A stretch of DNA of 64,000 bases from Cryptomeria japonica (GCF_030272615.1 NC_081413.1:184497451-184561450), one strand, 5' to 3'; shown: positions 35,869 to 48,122, numbered from the stretch's first letter. The notes: generated by a model from the sequence alone, not told the origin. Numbers and translations are program-made.

Positions 35869-37686
35869 ATGCAGAGTCGACAGTATCCGTTGATCACACG
35901 GGAGAACCGACCAGATTGCTTTATGCTACGACATAGACTCGGGAGCACAGAGAGAGATACCTTAGCAGGACTTGGGATATGCTATGTCACATTCATGCCC
36001 AAGATTAGGGCAAACACAGGACTGCTGACCGCATTGGCAGAGCGATGGCATTCAGAGACTTCCTCATTCCATCTGGCGACTAGAGAGGCGACGGTGACAC
36101 TGGAGGATGTATGGTGTATCCTCCGCATTCTGATTCATGGAGAGATGATAGAGTATGACCTAGTGATAGGGAGAGACGCACTGTGCAGATTGTTTGAGTG
36201 CGATGCAGATGAGTTGGATATCATCGAGAGGGAGATTGGCTGGGAGACTATGGCATCAGAGTATGATCGACGATATGTGGTGATAGCCGTGGTGATAGCA
36301 TGTCTACTGGCAGGAGATAGACGAGGACATGGATTCCCTATTGGATGGGGAAGAGTGCTAGAGTAGATGGCGACAGAGGGGACAGTGTACGCATGGGGAC
36401 CATATGTACTAGCTATGCTCTATTTTCAGCTGCATCAGATAGCATATCAGGGAGTTCAGACTTTGAGCTATGGAGTCACATTGCTACAGGTATGGGCATT
36501 TGAGCACATAGCCATATGTTGACTGATTACAGATAGACAGGTAGTACCACACCGACCATATGTGTATTGCTATGGGGGAGCACTGAGACAGGGTCCTTTT
36601 GGATACATATTGTACTGGCGACATGAGCTAGACAGATTGAGAGAGTTCATATGGAGGCCATATCGTGATTGTCCGGGATGGTCAGATGACAGTGAGGAGT
36701 TACCGTATTGTAGACAGGAGAGATACCTGATTGGGCGACCAGTGAATCGCCAGAGAGTGATTGAGTTGTACCTGCCAGAGAGAGTCAGACGATAGTTTGG
36801 AGAGAGGCAGGATGTACCTAGGAGGATTGTGCACTTTGCCCGATCTCACAGAGAGACGAGTCAGTGGGGGAGTATGATTCAGCCACACATAGCATATACT
36901 AATTTTTCACAGCTATAGCAGAGACAGTGGGATTGGGGATCAGATGTGGTGGACGTCGGGATGATAGATGAGTATGATAGATGGTTTGCACGACGACGGC
37001 CAGTGCCATTGACAGATCCGGATATTCCAGTACCGAGGCGACAGGAGGACTTCCCACTCACAGGAGAGGAGGAGGGAGATGATGAGGATGAGGAGGATGA
37101 GGATGGGGATGAGGATGAGGATGATGATGGGGAGGATGATAGAGATGAGGATGGCGGGGACAATGAGGACAGAGATGAGGATGGCGAGGAGGAGGCATTA
37201 CAGGACATACCCATAGAGCCAGAGACAGCTAGGACAGAGGAGATGGAGATATACAGGGCTACCATAGTGAGTCAGCAGGATCACATTGAGACTTTAGAGA
37301 GAGAGCATGATTAGTTCAGAGCGGAGATAGCTAGACTCACAGCGGCTCGAGATGTAGCGATTGCTCAGGCACAGCGAGAGGAACAGAGAGTCACTAAGTA
37401 TATTGGGTCGATTCAGGATGCCAGTGTACGGGAGCTAGGACAGATGCTGGTAGAGATCAGAGAGGAGATACGCCATTGGAGGTCACTATATGAGAGTGCA
37501 GTTCCACCAAAGCAGAGAGCACCTTCATATCGGGCACGATCGAGGACAGAGAGCAGGGCATGCTCTCGGAGGTCATTGAGCAGCATGGTGGTGAGTGGAC
37601 CGATGAGACCACCACAGCCAAGACCAGGAGGGACATCATCTGCAAGACATTGCAAGGATGAGGAGGACCAAGGGAGCACCCAGTGA
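35869..37686 (+). pseudogene. Plant mobile domain (PMD, MAIN-like) gene inside element N
   Basis: ATG 35869. The frame is single and unshifted to TGA 37684 but carries TAG 36364, TGA 36520, TAG 36793, TAG 36916 and TAG 37312. The PMD core is clear: LLTALAERWHSETSSFHL, EATVTLEDVWCILRI, GPFGYILYWRHELDRLRE and WRPYRDCPGW. A Glu/Asp-rich run follows (about 37060-37200), then a coiled coil and a basic Arg/Ser/Pro tail. PMD proteins (MAIN, MAIL1) act in nuclear silencing and genome stability in Arabidopsis, and PMD genes are known in plant transposons. Here it lies antisense, near the 3' LTR, as an extra ORF. It is disabled only by point stops, four of five being TAG. Confidence 0.82.
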
Positions 37687-37689
37687 CAG

Positions 37690-39280
37690 AGGCACATGCT
37701 CCTTAGACAGACAGTGGACATTATGTAGTTTGACATTTTGTAGTCAGCCTGCGGGCCATACTTAGGACAGACAGTCCGATTTTGTACTCCAATATTATTG
37801 TGACATATGATATGATATGCATCGATATGATGGGATGCAACATGTTATGACCTATGTTATTTTGCATGTATGGATGACTTATGCATTGTTTATGTACCAT
37901 TGTGGAACATGTATGGATGTATTTGTTTTTTTTTGTGTTTGTGATGCATTTATAATATAAAATGGATAAAATGCTTGATATGATGCTTGATATAATGCAA
38001 ATGTACTAAGCAAATGGATGCAGCATGTAGCATATGCGTGTGGGGAAATCGGAGCACTAAACTGAACTGACTATCCAAACGGACAGAAGAAATGTTAGTA
38101 AAAAGAAAATGAGACAGAAGACAGTTAAAGATGAAGAAAAACGTGCTTTCAGTAAGGCACTTTGTAGGTGAGAACCTTTATTTTGATATAGCAAAATGGA
38201 TGCGTAGCATCATGGCATTGAAGGCCAGAGTTGAAATGCAACCCTTTTTGCAAAAGACAGACACATCACAGACAAACAATCACAACAAAAAGAAAGGACC
38301 ATGATCCATCCCGATCACTCTAAATCACTCAGTGACATCATCGAGCAACATAGGAATATGATAGGTGAATAAATAGGCTTGCTGAAATGTTGGTGGATAG
38401 AGGGAAGACAAAGGCCTTTTATCATGGAGACAATACAGATGCAATTTTCAAGGGCTATGGCGTGATGGGACAAGAGACTAGATATAACAATGTAAAGTAG
38501 TGACATGGCATGAGGGACATGTCAAGAGGTTTTTGAAACCATGTTTAAACTTTGCGTCCTTATGTCAGATCAAGATCAAGGGACAAAAAGAGTGTATGGA
38601 TAGTGATAAGATATGGATAGGATAAGCAAGACCAAGAATGGATAAGGGACATGGACTGAAAGTTGGGATAGGATACGGGATAGTGGCAGAAAGCTACAAT
38701 AAGACAGGGAACATGGATGAAAGGTTGTAATAAGCAAATGGATAAAGACCAAAAGCTATGATGGACTAAAAGCTGCAAACAAGATGCATGATGCTCATGA
38801 GGATCCTCAGCCTTGTCAAGATCAAAGGTGGAAAGAGGAAATGGATAGGAGAGACAATAGGATAATGGAGGGCAATGACAGGGGTTCGATAGGATAGTGA
38901 AGGGCAATAGGATATGGAGGAAACCTGCCCCCAAGTGTGGTGTGCAAGAAGTTCATAGATTATGCATGATGCCTGTTTGCCAGGTTTTCATCATGGTACT
39001 TGCCCAAAGTGCCTGTTTGCCAGGTTTTCACCAGTGGACGAATTATTTTTGCTTTACTTTTTTCTTCTTTTTTTTGTCTTTTTTTTTTCACTTTTTTTTT
39101 TGTATTTTGACTTTTTCAATAGAAGATAGACACATGATAGGGGATGGAAGAAGGACTCAAGTGTCTTTTTTTTTTTTTGGATAGTAACCTTGAAAAAAAT
39201 GGACCATGACCTTTAAAAGTATGCTCAAAGACATTGGTAGGATAAGGACATGGAAAAAGAGATGAAACTAAGGCAAGGAT
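37690..39280. other. Non-coding interior of element N
   Basis: Between the convergent ends of the PMD gene and ORF 2. It is rich in GGATAGGATAAGG-like purine words (38580-38930) and has a direct repeat of CCTGTTTGCCAGGTTTTCA at about 38969 and 39011. T runs occur at 39058-39110. No gene recognised. Confidence 0.6.
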
Positions 39281-41371
39281 TTATGTAAAGGATTGGATCA
39301 GAGGGATCAAAGGATGGAAAATATGCATTGGATAATGGACAGGGTATTGGAAGAATTGGGCTTGAGTGGATGGACATGAAGGCAAGATCGACAATGGCAC
39401 ACACCTTGAGGGGTGATGGACTAATGGAGGAAAAGTGGGTTTTGGATATGGAGATTTTGATGAAGGAATAGCTATGGATTTTGGGACATAAGGGCCCAAA
39501 ATGGATGAAGAAGGTGGTGGAGGAATAGACTTGGAAGGTTTGGACAGATGAATAGCAATTTTGGATGCCAATCTGGGTTGTTCTTTTTGTGCTTCAAGGA
39601 GCTTCTTAGGGATCCACATGGTTTTTGATTTTTCATGCTTTTGTGGTTCCTTGGAGTGCATTGCTTGCACAAGGGATTTAGGAACCCATATATATTTTGA
39701 CTTTGCTTTATTTTTCTCAGTGGGCATTTGTGGCCTTTTTGATATTTCTTTTTCTTTATACATCATATTGTTCTTTGTTTTGACATGTCGATTATATTGG
39801 ATATGTTGATCCTTGAATACATGCGGATTTCTAGACTTATGACGTTTATGCTTGGCATCCAAATTGCTTGGAGGGGGAAAGGAATGCATGGATGGATATG
39901 AATGAAATGGAGTTCTTTTGGATGGATGGAATTTACTCAAGGATGTGTGCCTTTGCTGATGTTGCATAGGAGATGGAGGGATATAGGGACCTAGAATGGA
40001 TGGAAGCGATGATGGGGGAGGGATATGTTTGGATTGTGATGGAGGGATACCAACGTCTTGAGTGTGAGCTCTATAGCCATGACCATTAGCATACTCTTTG
40101 ATATGGAGGGATTCTTGCTTATGGAGATCTACTCCTTTGCCTTTATGACTATCTTGACTTGTAGGATACTCTTTTCTTTGGGAAGAAGACGCGAGTCCAT
40201 TATGAGGTGGATATGATATGAGAGAAACAATGAGATCTTGAAGTGGATCGGATTGCACCAAAGTGGAAGAACCCATTATGCATGTCGAGGGTTCATGAAA
40301 ATCTTGCACTGACATGTTAGAATCATGAGGGAGATTAGGATCATGAGGGGGACTAGGATTGTGTAGTGGACATGGTTCAATGATAGGCTCTTCAAGAGAT
40401 GGAATGGGAGAAATAATGGGATCATCAAAAGAAATGCGATCTTGGAGTGGATATGCAGCATTAGGACAAGGAGATGGAGGAACAAGTGGATCTTGTGGAG
40501 GATTTGAAGGAATAATTTGATCTTGACAAGGAGGAAGATCATTGGAATCCTCTTTAAAGGTGCTTTGCTCGTGACTTTTAATGGGATCATCAGAAAGGAT
40601 GGAAGGGATATCTGGAATGTCAATGGGATTTGAAAGGACATTGTGTTCATGAAATGGAATCGGATCATTTGGGATTGGATGGACTGGGATATCTTGATCT
40701 TGCTCGGGGAATGGAGTGTCAATAGGACTTTGGATAGGATGGACAAGAATAGGGTAATCATCATGAGTGTCTGGGAACATGGGGTCCTGGTCAACAATTG
40801 GATGGGATGATAAGGTTTCAGGATCTTGATCTTGATTTTCTTTAGGACACATTTCTTCATGCTCTAAATTATCCTCTTGACATGGGGTTGGACTTTGGAT
40901 ATGCATGGAGGATTCTGACAAGGGCTCAATATTTTGGCATGAAGGAAATGTACTTTGAACATTTGTGATGGATTCTGGCAAGGAGTCAATACTTGAACAT
41001 GAGGAAGAGGGACTTTGAATGGGGTCCTCTAAAACAGGTAATGGCAATAAAGTGCATGGTGGCATTGGGTCTTGTATTTTTGAAACATGACAAGGATGTG
41101 CATCATGAATTGGATTATCTTGGCAATCAATTATGGATAGCCCTTGGGTAATTGCATCATTGGGTGTATTATTTGATGAGGACAATATGGAAGGTTCTTG
41201 TGAAACTTCTAAAGGTGTAGGGATAGATGCCACTAGAGAGTCAATTTGCTTGTGGGGAGATGAGGCATTGCTAGACATAATTGTATTATCTTGATCTTCC
41301 TCAAAGAACTCACTTGGTAGTTTCCTTTAGAGCATTGCAATAAAGCCACCTTTCTTTCGAGGTTTTGACAT
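39281..41371 (-). CDS. Element N ORF 2: long Pro/Ser/His-rich protein, unknown
   Basis: About 696 codons from ATG 41371 (MSKPRKKGGFIAML), interrupted only by a TAA after codon 14. From the next ATG (41278) 665 codons are open, which is striking among the decayed frames here. The middle is low-complexity with recurring DPI, PIQSP, IPSIL and HDPN words; the C-terminal third is basic (KSKYIWVPKSLVQAM, KSKTMWIPKKLLEAQ: two related 15-residue units) and ends in Pro-rich SILGPYVPKS repeats. Likely disordered. It follows ORF 1 by 9 nt. No family recognised; a structural or nucleic-acid-binding role in the element is a guess. Confidence 0.6.
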
Positions 41372-41379
41372 AGTTGTAT

Positions 41380-42072
41380 CTAGAATTTGAACTTGTTTGG
41401 AAAGAGTTGGTTTTGGTCTGATGTCATGTTTTGATTTTGAACTAGATGTTGATCAAATTGGTTTGACATGTTCAAAATTTGGCTTGGTGTGTGTTGCAAC
41501 CTTTGTTTTTGAATGTTTGGTTGGCGTTGTTGACATTGATATTCCACCATTGGTTGAACTATTTGTTGACATTGTATAGATGGTTGGACATATTGTTGAA
41601 ATTGGACCATTGGTTGTATTGGTTGAAAATCTGATTGATAGTAAACACCTTCTTGTTCTTGTTGTGGAGGCACATAATGTTGAAATTGATGTTGTCTCTT
41701 TTCTTGAAATTGTTTCATCATCTCTATTTGGGAGAGGAGAGCTGGTATGTCTGATCATTCGATAAGAGACCTTACATCAATTGGCTCAATATTTGGATTT
41801 CGACCTGGAAGTTTTCGAAACATTTTGGACATTTGTGATCTATTCTTCGCAATGTTTTTCACTCTTTGTTCCAAAATCTCATTTTCTTGAGCTAGTTTCT
41901 CCTCTAGTTTTTGTATTTGGAGACTTGTTTCATCATAAAAAGTTTGATCAATATTGCCTTGTTGTTGGGTTGGATAGAATTGTGATTGCATTGTTGGTTG
42001 ATATGTCAAACTTTGTTGCATCATTGGTGCTTGGAACCTTGTTTCAATAGACATGTCACTATGCAAATGCAA
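41380..42072 (-). pseudogene. Element N ORF 1: coiled-coil and Gln-rich protein
   Basis: Starts at 42072 (MHLHSDMSIETRFQ). A heptad-like stretch LQIQKLEEKLAQENEILEQ is followed by the basic KMFRKLPGRNPN, one stop near 41755, then a Gln-rich tail (FQPIQPMVQFQQYVQPSIQ) to 41380. Position and composition suggest a gag-like N-terminal protein, but no capsid motif is visible. Confidence 0.5.
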
Positions 42073-43794
42073 TATATTTTTTGGAATTTTTCAGAGATAA
42101 TGTATGATATGCAACTAAATGCAAACTAGATATCTAGACCTTAAAGGACAAAAGGGCAAATGACAAAGTCTCCCCTATATGCTTGGATACTAAGCTAGGT
42201 TTGACCAAATGACATGGATGACAAAAAGACAAAAGTTTTGATAAGGTCTAGACTTCTTAACAATGACTTAGGGTTGCGTCAAAGATTAGGATTACTCAAG
42301 TATGACAAAACCTAATTTTGGCACTATATGCAAAGGGACATTACTATGCAAGTGACCTTAATATGATATGATAATGACCTAAGCTTAATGAAGAGACCTA
42401 GGGTATGCAAATATGAATGAATGACAATGATATGACTTTGATGCAAGAGGACATATGCAAATGGATGACTCTTATTGATATGCAAAGGAATATGACTTAG
42501 GTGAAACCTAACCTTGGTACTTGACAATGACTTTGCAAAATGCAACCTAGGATGAACCTAAATGTAAGTGACATGCTTGTTGAGACAAGATTTTGAACAA
42601 TATTTGACAACCATGTTTGAAGATGAGTTTTTGAATTTTGTTGAACTTTTGTTGGATGAATATCTCTTGTGTTTAATCTTATGTTGGATCAATTTGTTTT
42701 TTGCTCTTTGAAATGGGATGCAATTCAATTTTTGACAAGCAAAGAATACAAGATATTGCAACTTAGACTCAAGACAATCATGCTCATTTCCACATTTCTT
42801 ATGGTAGGCAAAGACATTAGGTACTTGAGAGGTAGACTCATTATGGGATTCAAGGAGAATACATAGATGCTTGACCCCACGGGCTCCCCTCCACGGCACT
42901 CACTTCTCAGGGCAGCCAAGCATCAGTCCCCATGGAAATCTCCCCATGGCGAACTTAGTATCTCTTCCAAGTATCCAAATTTGTCCTTCTCAAGCAACTA
43001 GAAGGGTTTTTGGCCTCTAAAAACAAGGTGTTTAGTAAGGATTTCTGTTAAGCATTACTCCTTGATGTCACACAAGCGTGATTGAGACATTAAGCCCATC
43101 AAGATACCAAACAAATGTAGTCACGCAAGCACGATTTAGACCAAGAGGCCCTACTTAGATGTTGATATGAGAAAGAGTCCAAGGGTCATCACTTCCCAAG
43201 TAACTGCAATTCCCACGTAACACTTCCTTCAAAGCTTTCGCTCATCGGGTATTTTTTTATAGTGAGTTAGAATGCCAAGGAATTCTAGCCATACTCACTT
43301 TGGGTCATCCCCTTCTCATGATTATCACTTGCTTTCAAAAGCAAAGTGGTCGGGAAGGCAGGCCCTCTAAATGTGACACACAATCAACAACACAAGCATG
43401 GTATCGAAGATCTGGATTTCTGATCACCCTAAGAAGGATGAGAGCATACTCTCCTACTCCAATGTCATACTCAACAATCAAAGCAAACAAATGTTCATTC
43501 CAACCTATATAGAAATCACTAGGTGCCTAAAAATTAAATGCAAACACAAAGTTTGATTGTTTCTCCAAGGCAACCTGCAAAAACCCAAGTTAGAAGTTTA
43601 ATACGCTTATTCTTTGACTTTCAAATCTGCACAAAGCGTGTTAGTAGTTTGATTTATTGTCTTTGCCATGCGTATGCCAAGATTCTACACAGATAATTAG
43701 TACCAAAATCCAAAGCACAGAAAACAGAATGCAAAAACACAACAAATTTCAAGTAAACACTGCATTTTTTTACCTCTGTTCTGGACTTTACATA
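42073..43794 (-). other. 5' leader of element N, no gene
   Basis: About 1.7 kb between the 5' array and ORF 1. Rich in ATGACNNAGG-type words (42100-42550). No open frame has recognisable content. Confidence 0.55.
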
Positions 43795-43918
43795 GGCACA
43801 GAACTCATGACACAAGCGCAGAACCCATGACACAAGTGCAGAATGTCATCTACACAAGTGTAGAATGCTCAACACAGGTGCAGGTTGCTTCACACAGGCG
43901 CAGGAGTCTCCAGAAAAC
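43795..43918. repeat. Direct array of ACACAAGCGCAG units, 5' end of element N
   Basis: Six units of about 20 bp with the core ACACAAGCGCAG or ACACAGGCGCAG, all in one orientation on the plus strand. Same unit as at 35575-35700 near the other end of the element. CG-to-TG variants are common. Confidence 0.83.
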
Positions 43919-44006
43919 CCTGCACGACCCTATTTTTGGTTTTTTTGGCCTGCAAATCAACTTGAGAGCACTCAAAACACCATAAAGAGGTTAGAAGGTT
44001 ATTTTT

Positions 44007-44022
44007 CACGTCAGGTTCACCA
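44007..44022 (-). other. Probable primer-binding site of element N
   Basis: In element orientation TGGTGAACCTGACGTG lies 5 nt from the 5' LTR end, with the TGG start expected for pairing to a tRNA CCA end. I cannot name the tRNA with confidence. Confidence 0.65.
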
Positions 44023-44027
44023 ATTAA

Positions 44028-45582
44028 TGTATGTTAGGAAATAGGAAATCATCACAACATATATCAAAATACTAATCATTAGCTCAATCACAAAACTAAA
44101 TGCAATGAATCTATCCTAAACAACACTCAATAGAGACATGAAATAAAAAACATTCAAAAGCAAAGATTATGCAAACCAAAGATGTGATTTGAATGCTCCT
44201 TCATGCGGCTCCATTGTTCTTCTTTCCTCTCCAAATAACTTTGTTGTGGATCTCACCTACAAGTGCACACACAATTGAAAGCAAGTAGACAAGATTTTTG
44301 ATCAAGAGTACTAGAAGCGTAAATTCGATAGTTTGATTAAGGATTATTAATTAAGGGTTATTCTCATTATTAGCCAAGATTGAAGAAATTCATCCAATTT
44401 ATAGAAGAATTGGAGAGATGACAAGATTAGCATGATAGTGATTCGAATGGAAATTCAAATCAAGAATAGCAAAATTATGACATGTCTATGACAAATTGCT
44501 ATGCAAGGGTTTATGACAATTTATGACAAATTCTATGTCAAGAATTGATTGATTGTCAATTATGACAAATTATGACAAATTTCTATGTCATTTCCATGAA
44601 TTTAGGAGAGAAATAGGAGGAAATTGAAATTAGGAAATTAGAAAATTAAGAAATTAGAAAATGAGGAATTAAGAAATTAGGAAATTTGATGGAAATTAGA
44701 AATTAGGTAAATTAATTAATAATTTTTCATTTATTAATTAATTCACAAAGAGGAATAATTAGCCAATTAAATGAACATTTAATTGCAATGAGAAGACTTA
44801 GGATAAATAAACAATTTATTAATCCTAAAGGAAGAAATGACACACACAAGATTAAATGATTAAATCACGAAACCCTAGAAGATGAATTAGGTCTTGATGA
44901 AAGATAATTGACTCAATCATGATTTGATTTTGGATTGATAAATGACCAATGTGATAAATGATTTGATTGAGAAAATGCGCCAATTGACGAGGAACAATGA
45001 CAAATTGATCCAAATTGACATATTTGAGACAGACAACGATCAATGACAAATCAATCGCAAAATGACAAGATCGAACAAGATGACAAAAGTTGATGATAAA
45101 TAGATTGCAAAATGACAGGATTGAAAATGACCACGATCAATGATGAATTGATCACAAAATGACAAGATCGAACATGACAACGACCGATGACAAATCGATC
45201 GTTAAACGACAAGATTGAAGGATTGATTATAAATCGACAAGATTGATAAGAGGACAATGATTGATGACAAATCGATCACAAGATTGATAGGAAAAAACCC
45301 TAATTAGGATTGACGATGTCCAAAATGATGACAAATAAGCATGCACATTGATGCAATAGGATAAGATCGATTAAAATCATGACTGGATAGTGTTGTCGAC
45401 AAGACCAAATTCAAGAGCGAGATAAATGAAGAATGTAGAAGAAAGATTTGATGTTTGCAAATGATAAAAACCAAGTACGAATCATAGGAGAAATGTTAAT
45501 GCGACGCAAAAACCTAAAATGAGGCAATGCACAAATGTTAAAGTATGACTCCACAAGCGTTGACCATTTTTAGGTGTCTACA
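44028..45582 (-). repeat. 5' LTR of element N
   Basis: TGTATGTTAGG to GGTGTCTACA on the plus strand, followed by CACGG. Differs from the 3' LTR mostly by C/T and G/A changes. Carries the same 50-60 bp CGATGACAAATCGATCGC repeats (about 45035-45290). Confidence 0.9.
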
Positions 45583-46181
45583 CACGGTACACTATTTTCT
45601 CTTGCCGATTGAAAGAAACAATAACCAATGACTCTAATTATGAACTTTAGCTCTGCATCTGTTACATTATTCAACTTAAGACCTCTGCAATTAGACTCAA
45701 CACCAGTTAAAGTTATCAATTCCTTCTGTGAAATCATCTTCTATGCTCGAGCATGGTCAAATATAGGGTATCCGGTTATTATGTGAATAATCTCCTTGGT
45801 GATCTTGAATGATTGCTCCTCTAACCACATAAAGTTGTTATGCACTCTAATCAAGACAAATTTGACCCATTGGGGTTTGAAAACTCGAGGATATTTTAGG
45901 GCTTCGGTCAATCCCTTAACTTTGATATGCTCATAGTTACTATCCAGGATTCCATCAGTGCATAATTCATCATACATGTCCTTAATTTTGGTATGACCTA
46001 GCTCTTCAACACAGCACTTAGTATAAAATCTGACATCTTCAACCAATAGAACCTTATCCGGAATAAGAGAAAATGCAGTTTTCTCATTGGGTTCAAATGC
46101 CACTTTGGGAGGTAAGGAATACTTTAGTGAGGGCTTCTCAATAGTCTCAACTACAATAGGTTTCTACATCTTGGGAGCCAT
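45583..46181 (-). pseudogene. Element R ORF 2, 5' part (unknown, weak PMD-like pattern)
   Basis: ATG at 46181 (MAPKM, then TAG, then KPIVVETIEKPSLKYSLPPK). The main open part from 46103 reads VRFYTKCCVEELGHTKIKDMYDELCTDG and ends with ITKEIIHIITGYPIF. The frame rejoins 33490 in phase when element N and one CACGG are removed. The ITKEIIHIITGYP motif resembles the VTLEDVxxLLGLP motif of PMD proteins, but this is a weak similarity. Confidence 0.55.
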
Positions 46182-46739
46182 TTCAAACTTGGATTTTTAC
46201 TAACAAAAATGCTTAGGGTTTCAACTAACCAGAAAACGCTTTTGACTTAGTAAATATAATGCAAATATTCACAACTAATATTGATCGGTTAACTTGCTTG
46301 AAAATGCATTTAAGATTCTGTGAAAGTACCTTGAAATTAGCTTTGGAAATGTTTGATCACCTTTGATTCGCTTAACTTTGCTCTTTGAAAACTAGTAAGT
46401 GTAAAATGACCGCACAAAGAACTTTAAATACACCCTTTACCTTATCGAGCTTCATGCAGTTAGGTAAGATAAGCATTAAATGCACTCAGTTCCACTAAAC
46501 CGATTATCTTCCTTTTATGCTTTTACCAACTAGATAGGTTTCTTGCACTTACCGACTTCTCTAGTACTTCAAAATAGACTAGATAGTATTAAAAAAAATG
46601 TTATTGCATCTCAGGTATGCAGATTTTAGAATTGTGTTCATGATTAAATAGGAACTGTTAGGATCTAACCTTGAGAAAACACAGTTCCTTCATACCTTTA
46701 TGATTAATTTTAAGTAGATGCACCTAACTCGGTAGGTAA

Positions 46740-48060
46740 GGTGCTTTCTTCATTAATTGACTCATTTTCCTTTTTTTTTTCCAAATTTTTTGTAATTTGC
46801 TTCTTATTTCCTCAGTATCTTCTCTGGGTTGATCTCTGCAATCTTTAGCCAAGTGTCCAACTTTGTGACAATGAAAACATGCCATTCCAGGATTTCTCTA
46901 TGATCTTCAATTGTTCATTCCAAACCTTATCATACAGTTGGCACTTATATGTCCATATCTTCCACAACATTCACACCATATTCTTGTATTGTAATCCCAT
47001 GGTACTACAGTATATTGTCAGTTAAGATCTGTGTGAGTTCAGTAACTTCTAGTATTTGCTTGGTATGAAGACCACATATAGTTTTTTTGCTTAAACCAAC
47101 ACTTCTCAGTATTGTGTCCATATCTATTGCAATTTTTGCAAAACCCTTGAATTTTGCCTTCTGATAATTGCTAACAGACTTTGTCCTACATTGATTAGAT
47201 GTGTGACCATACTTATTGCAACTATAACAATAACCATCAGACCTAGTGACATTCGGTTGCTTACCTTTTCTTATTCAGCACATGTTGGCAGTATGTCCTT
47301 GTTTTCCATAATAATTACAAATAGGCTTCTTATCTTTCAACTTATCTTTATTTCTAGCCTTCTTTGATGATTCTCCTTTCTCGGCAGTGTTGATTCCTTT
47401 GTTGCTAGAGTTGTTTCTTTTGTAACCGAGTCCAGCAGATTTGTTCGGTGATCTTATGTTTAGTTGCTCATCCAACATTCTTGACACTTCATACCTTTTC
47501 TTCAGTGTTTCTTTTGACTTCTTTTCTACTTTGAGTTCATCGGTCAATCTTGATAATTCAAGTTTCAATGCTTGATTCTCATTATCTTTTAGATTTACTT
47601 CATGATGTGCATAACCCAATTGATCAGACAAATTATGTTGAATTCCAGTCATCCTTGTGATTTCATCATTCTTTTCAGACACCAATGCCTCTAGCTGTTA
47701 TTTTTCTCTTTATAAATCTCTTATGTTATCTTCAGTTGTTTTCAATGCATCAAGATTTTCAGTCATCTATGTGCTAAAATACTCATGTTCCCTTTTCATT
47801 GCTTTTAGCTGATCATTCAGTGCTTTGTTCTTTTCTTTCAATTCTACAATCATTTCTTCAGACTCTTCTGATATGTTGTTCTCAAATGATGTCTCAATTT
47901 GTTCCACCAACTCTTGTGAGTCCTGTAAATCATCAAACAGTCTTCTTCTGACTTTCAGTGATTTTTGCATTTGTCTCTGCATGTCTGCAATCACTTGATT
48001 AGCATGATCCAATTCTTCTTGAAGATTCACAATTCTACGTGATTGTTTATAGCCTTCCAT
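46740..48060 (-). pseudogene. Element R ORF 1: coiled coil plus five zinc knuckles (gag-like)
   Basis: ATG at 48060, about 50 nt inside the primer site. The N-terminal half is a long coiled coil (LQEELDHANQVIADMQRQM ... ELKEKNKALNDQLKAMKRE ... LKLELSRLTDELKVEKKSK). Then come five CCHC knuckles: CNYYGKQGHTANMC (47278-47319, second Cys is Tyr), CYSCNKYGHTSNQC (47189-47230), CKNCNRYGHNTEKC (about 47099-47140), CECCGRYGHISANC (about 46933-46974) and CFHCHKVGHLAKDC (about 46839-46880). A frameshift separates knuckles 2 and 3, and several stops follow. Five knuckles exceed the one or two of common plant gag proteins. RNA binding is likely; capsid function is an inference from position. Confidence 0.72.
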
Positions 48061-48108
48061 TAATAAGATCTTTCTCTTTAGGAAGTAAAACCCTTTTCCA
48101 AGAGTAGT

Positions 48109-48120
48109 GCTCTGATACCA
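48109..48120 (-). other. Primer-binding site of element R
   Basis: GCTCTGATACCA on the plus strand, TGGTATCAGAGC in element orientation, 2 nt from the 5' LTR: initiator Met tRNA type. Confidence 0.92.
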
Positions 48121-48122
48121 AT

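Larger units (their letters stand above)
33496..45582 (-). mobile_element. Element N: gypsy-like non-autonomous LTR element with antisense PMD gene
   Basis: Two LTRs of about 1.55 kb (33496-35049, 44028-45582) are flanked by a perfect CACGG duplication (33491-33495, 45583-45587). In element orientation (minus) the LTR starts TGTAGACACCTAAAAATGG and is preceded by AAAGAGGGGCAAAA, a form typical of plant Ty3/gypsy Tat-type elements. No gag-pol homology was seen in the 9-kb interior. It holds two minus-strand ORFs and a plus-strand (antisense) PMD gene next to the 3' LTR. The LTRs differ by roughly 2-3 percent by eye, so insertion is fairly recent. It splits element R ORF 2 in frame. Confidence 0.88.

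Noticed and set aside
36879-37265. 128-codon minus-strand Ser/Pro-rich frame
   Set aside because: Mirror of the Asp/Glu-rich run in the PMD gene on the other strand.
40276-40860. 194-codon minus-strand frame inside element N ORF 2
   Set aside because: Overlaps the 665-codon frame in another phase, Leu/Ile/His-rich, a shadow of the repetitive sequence.
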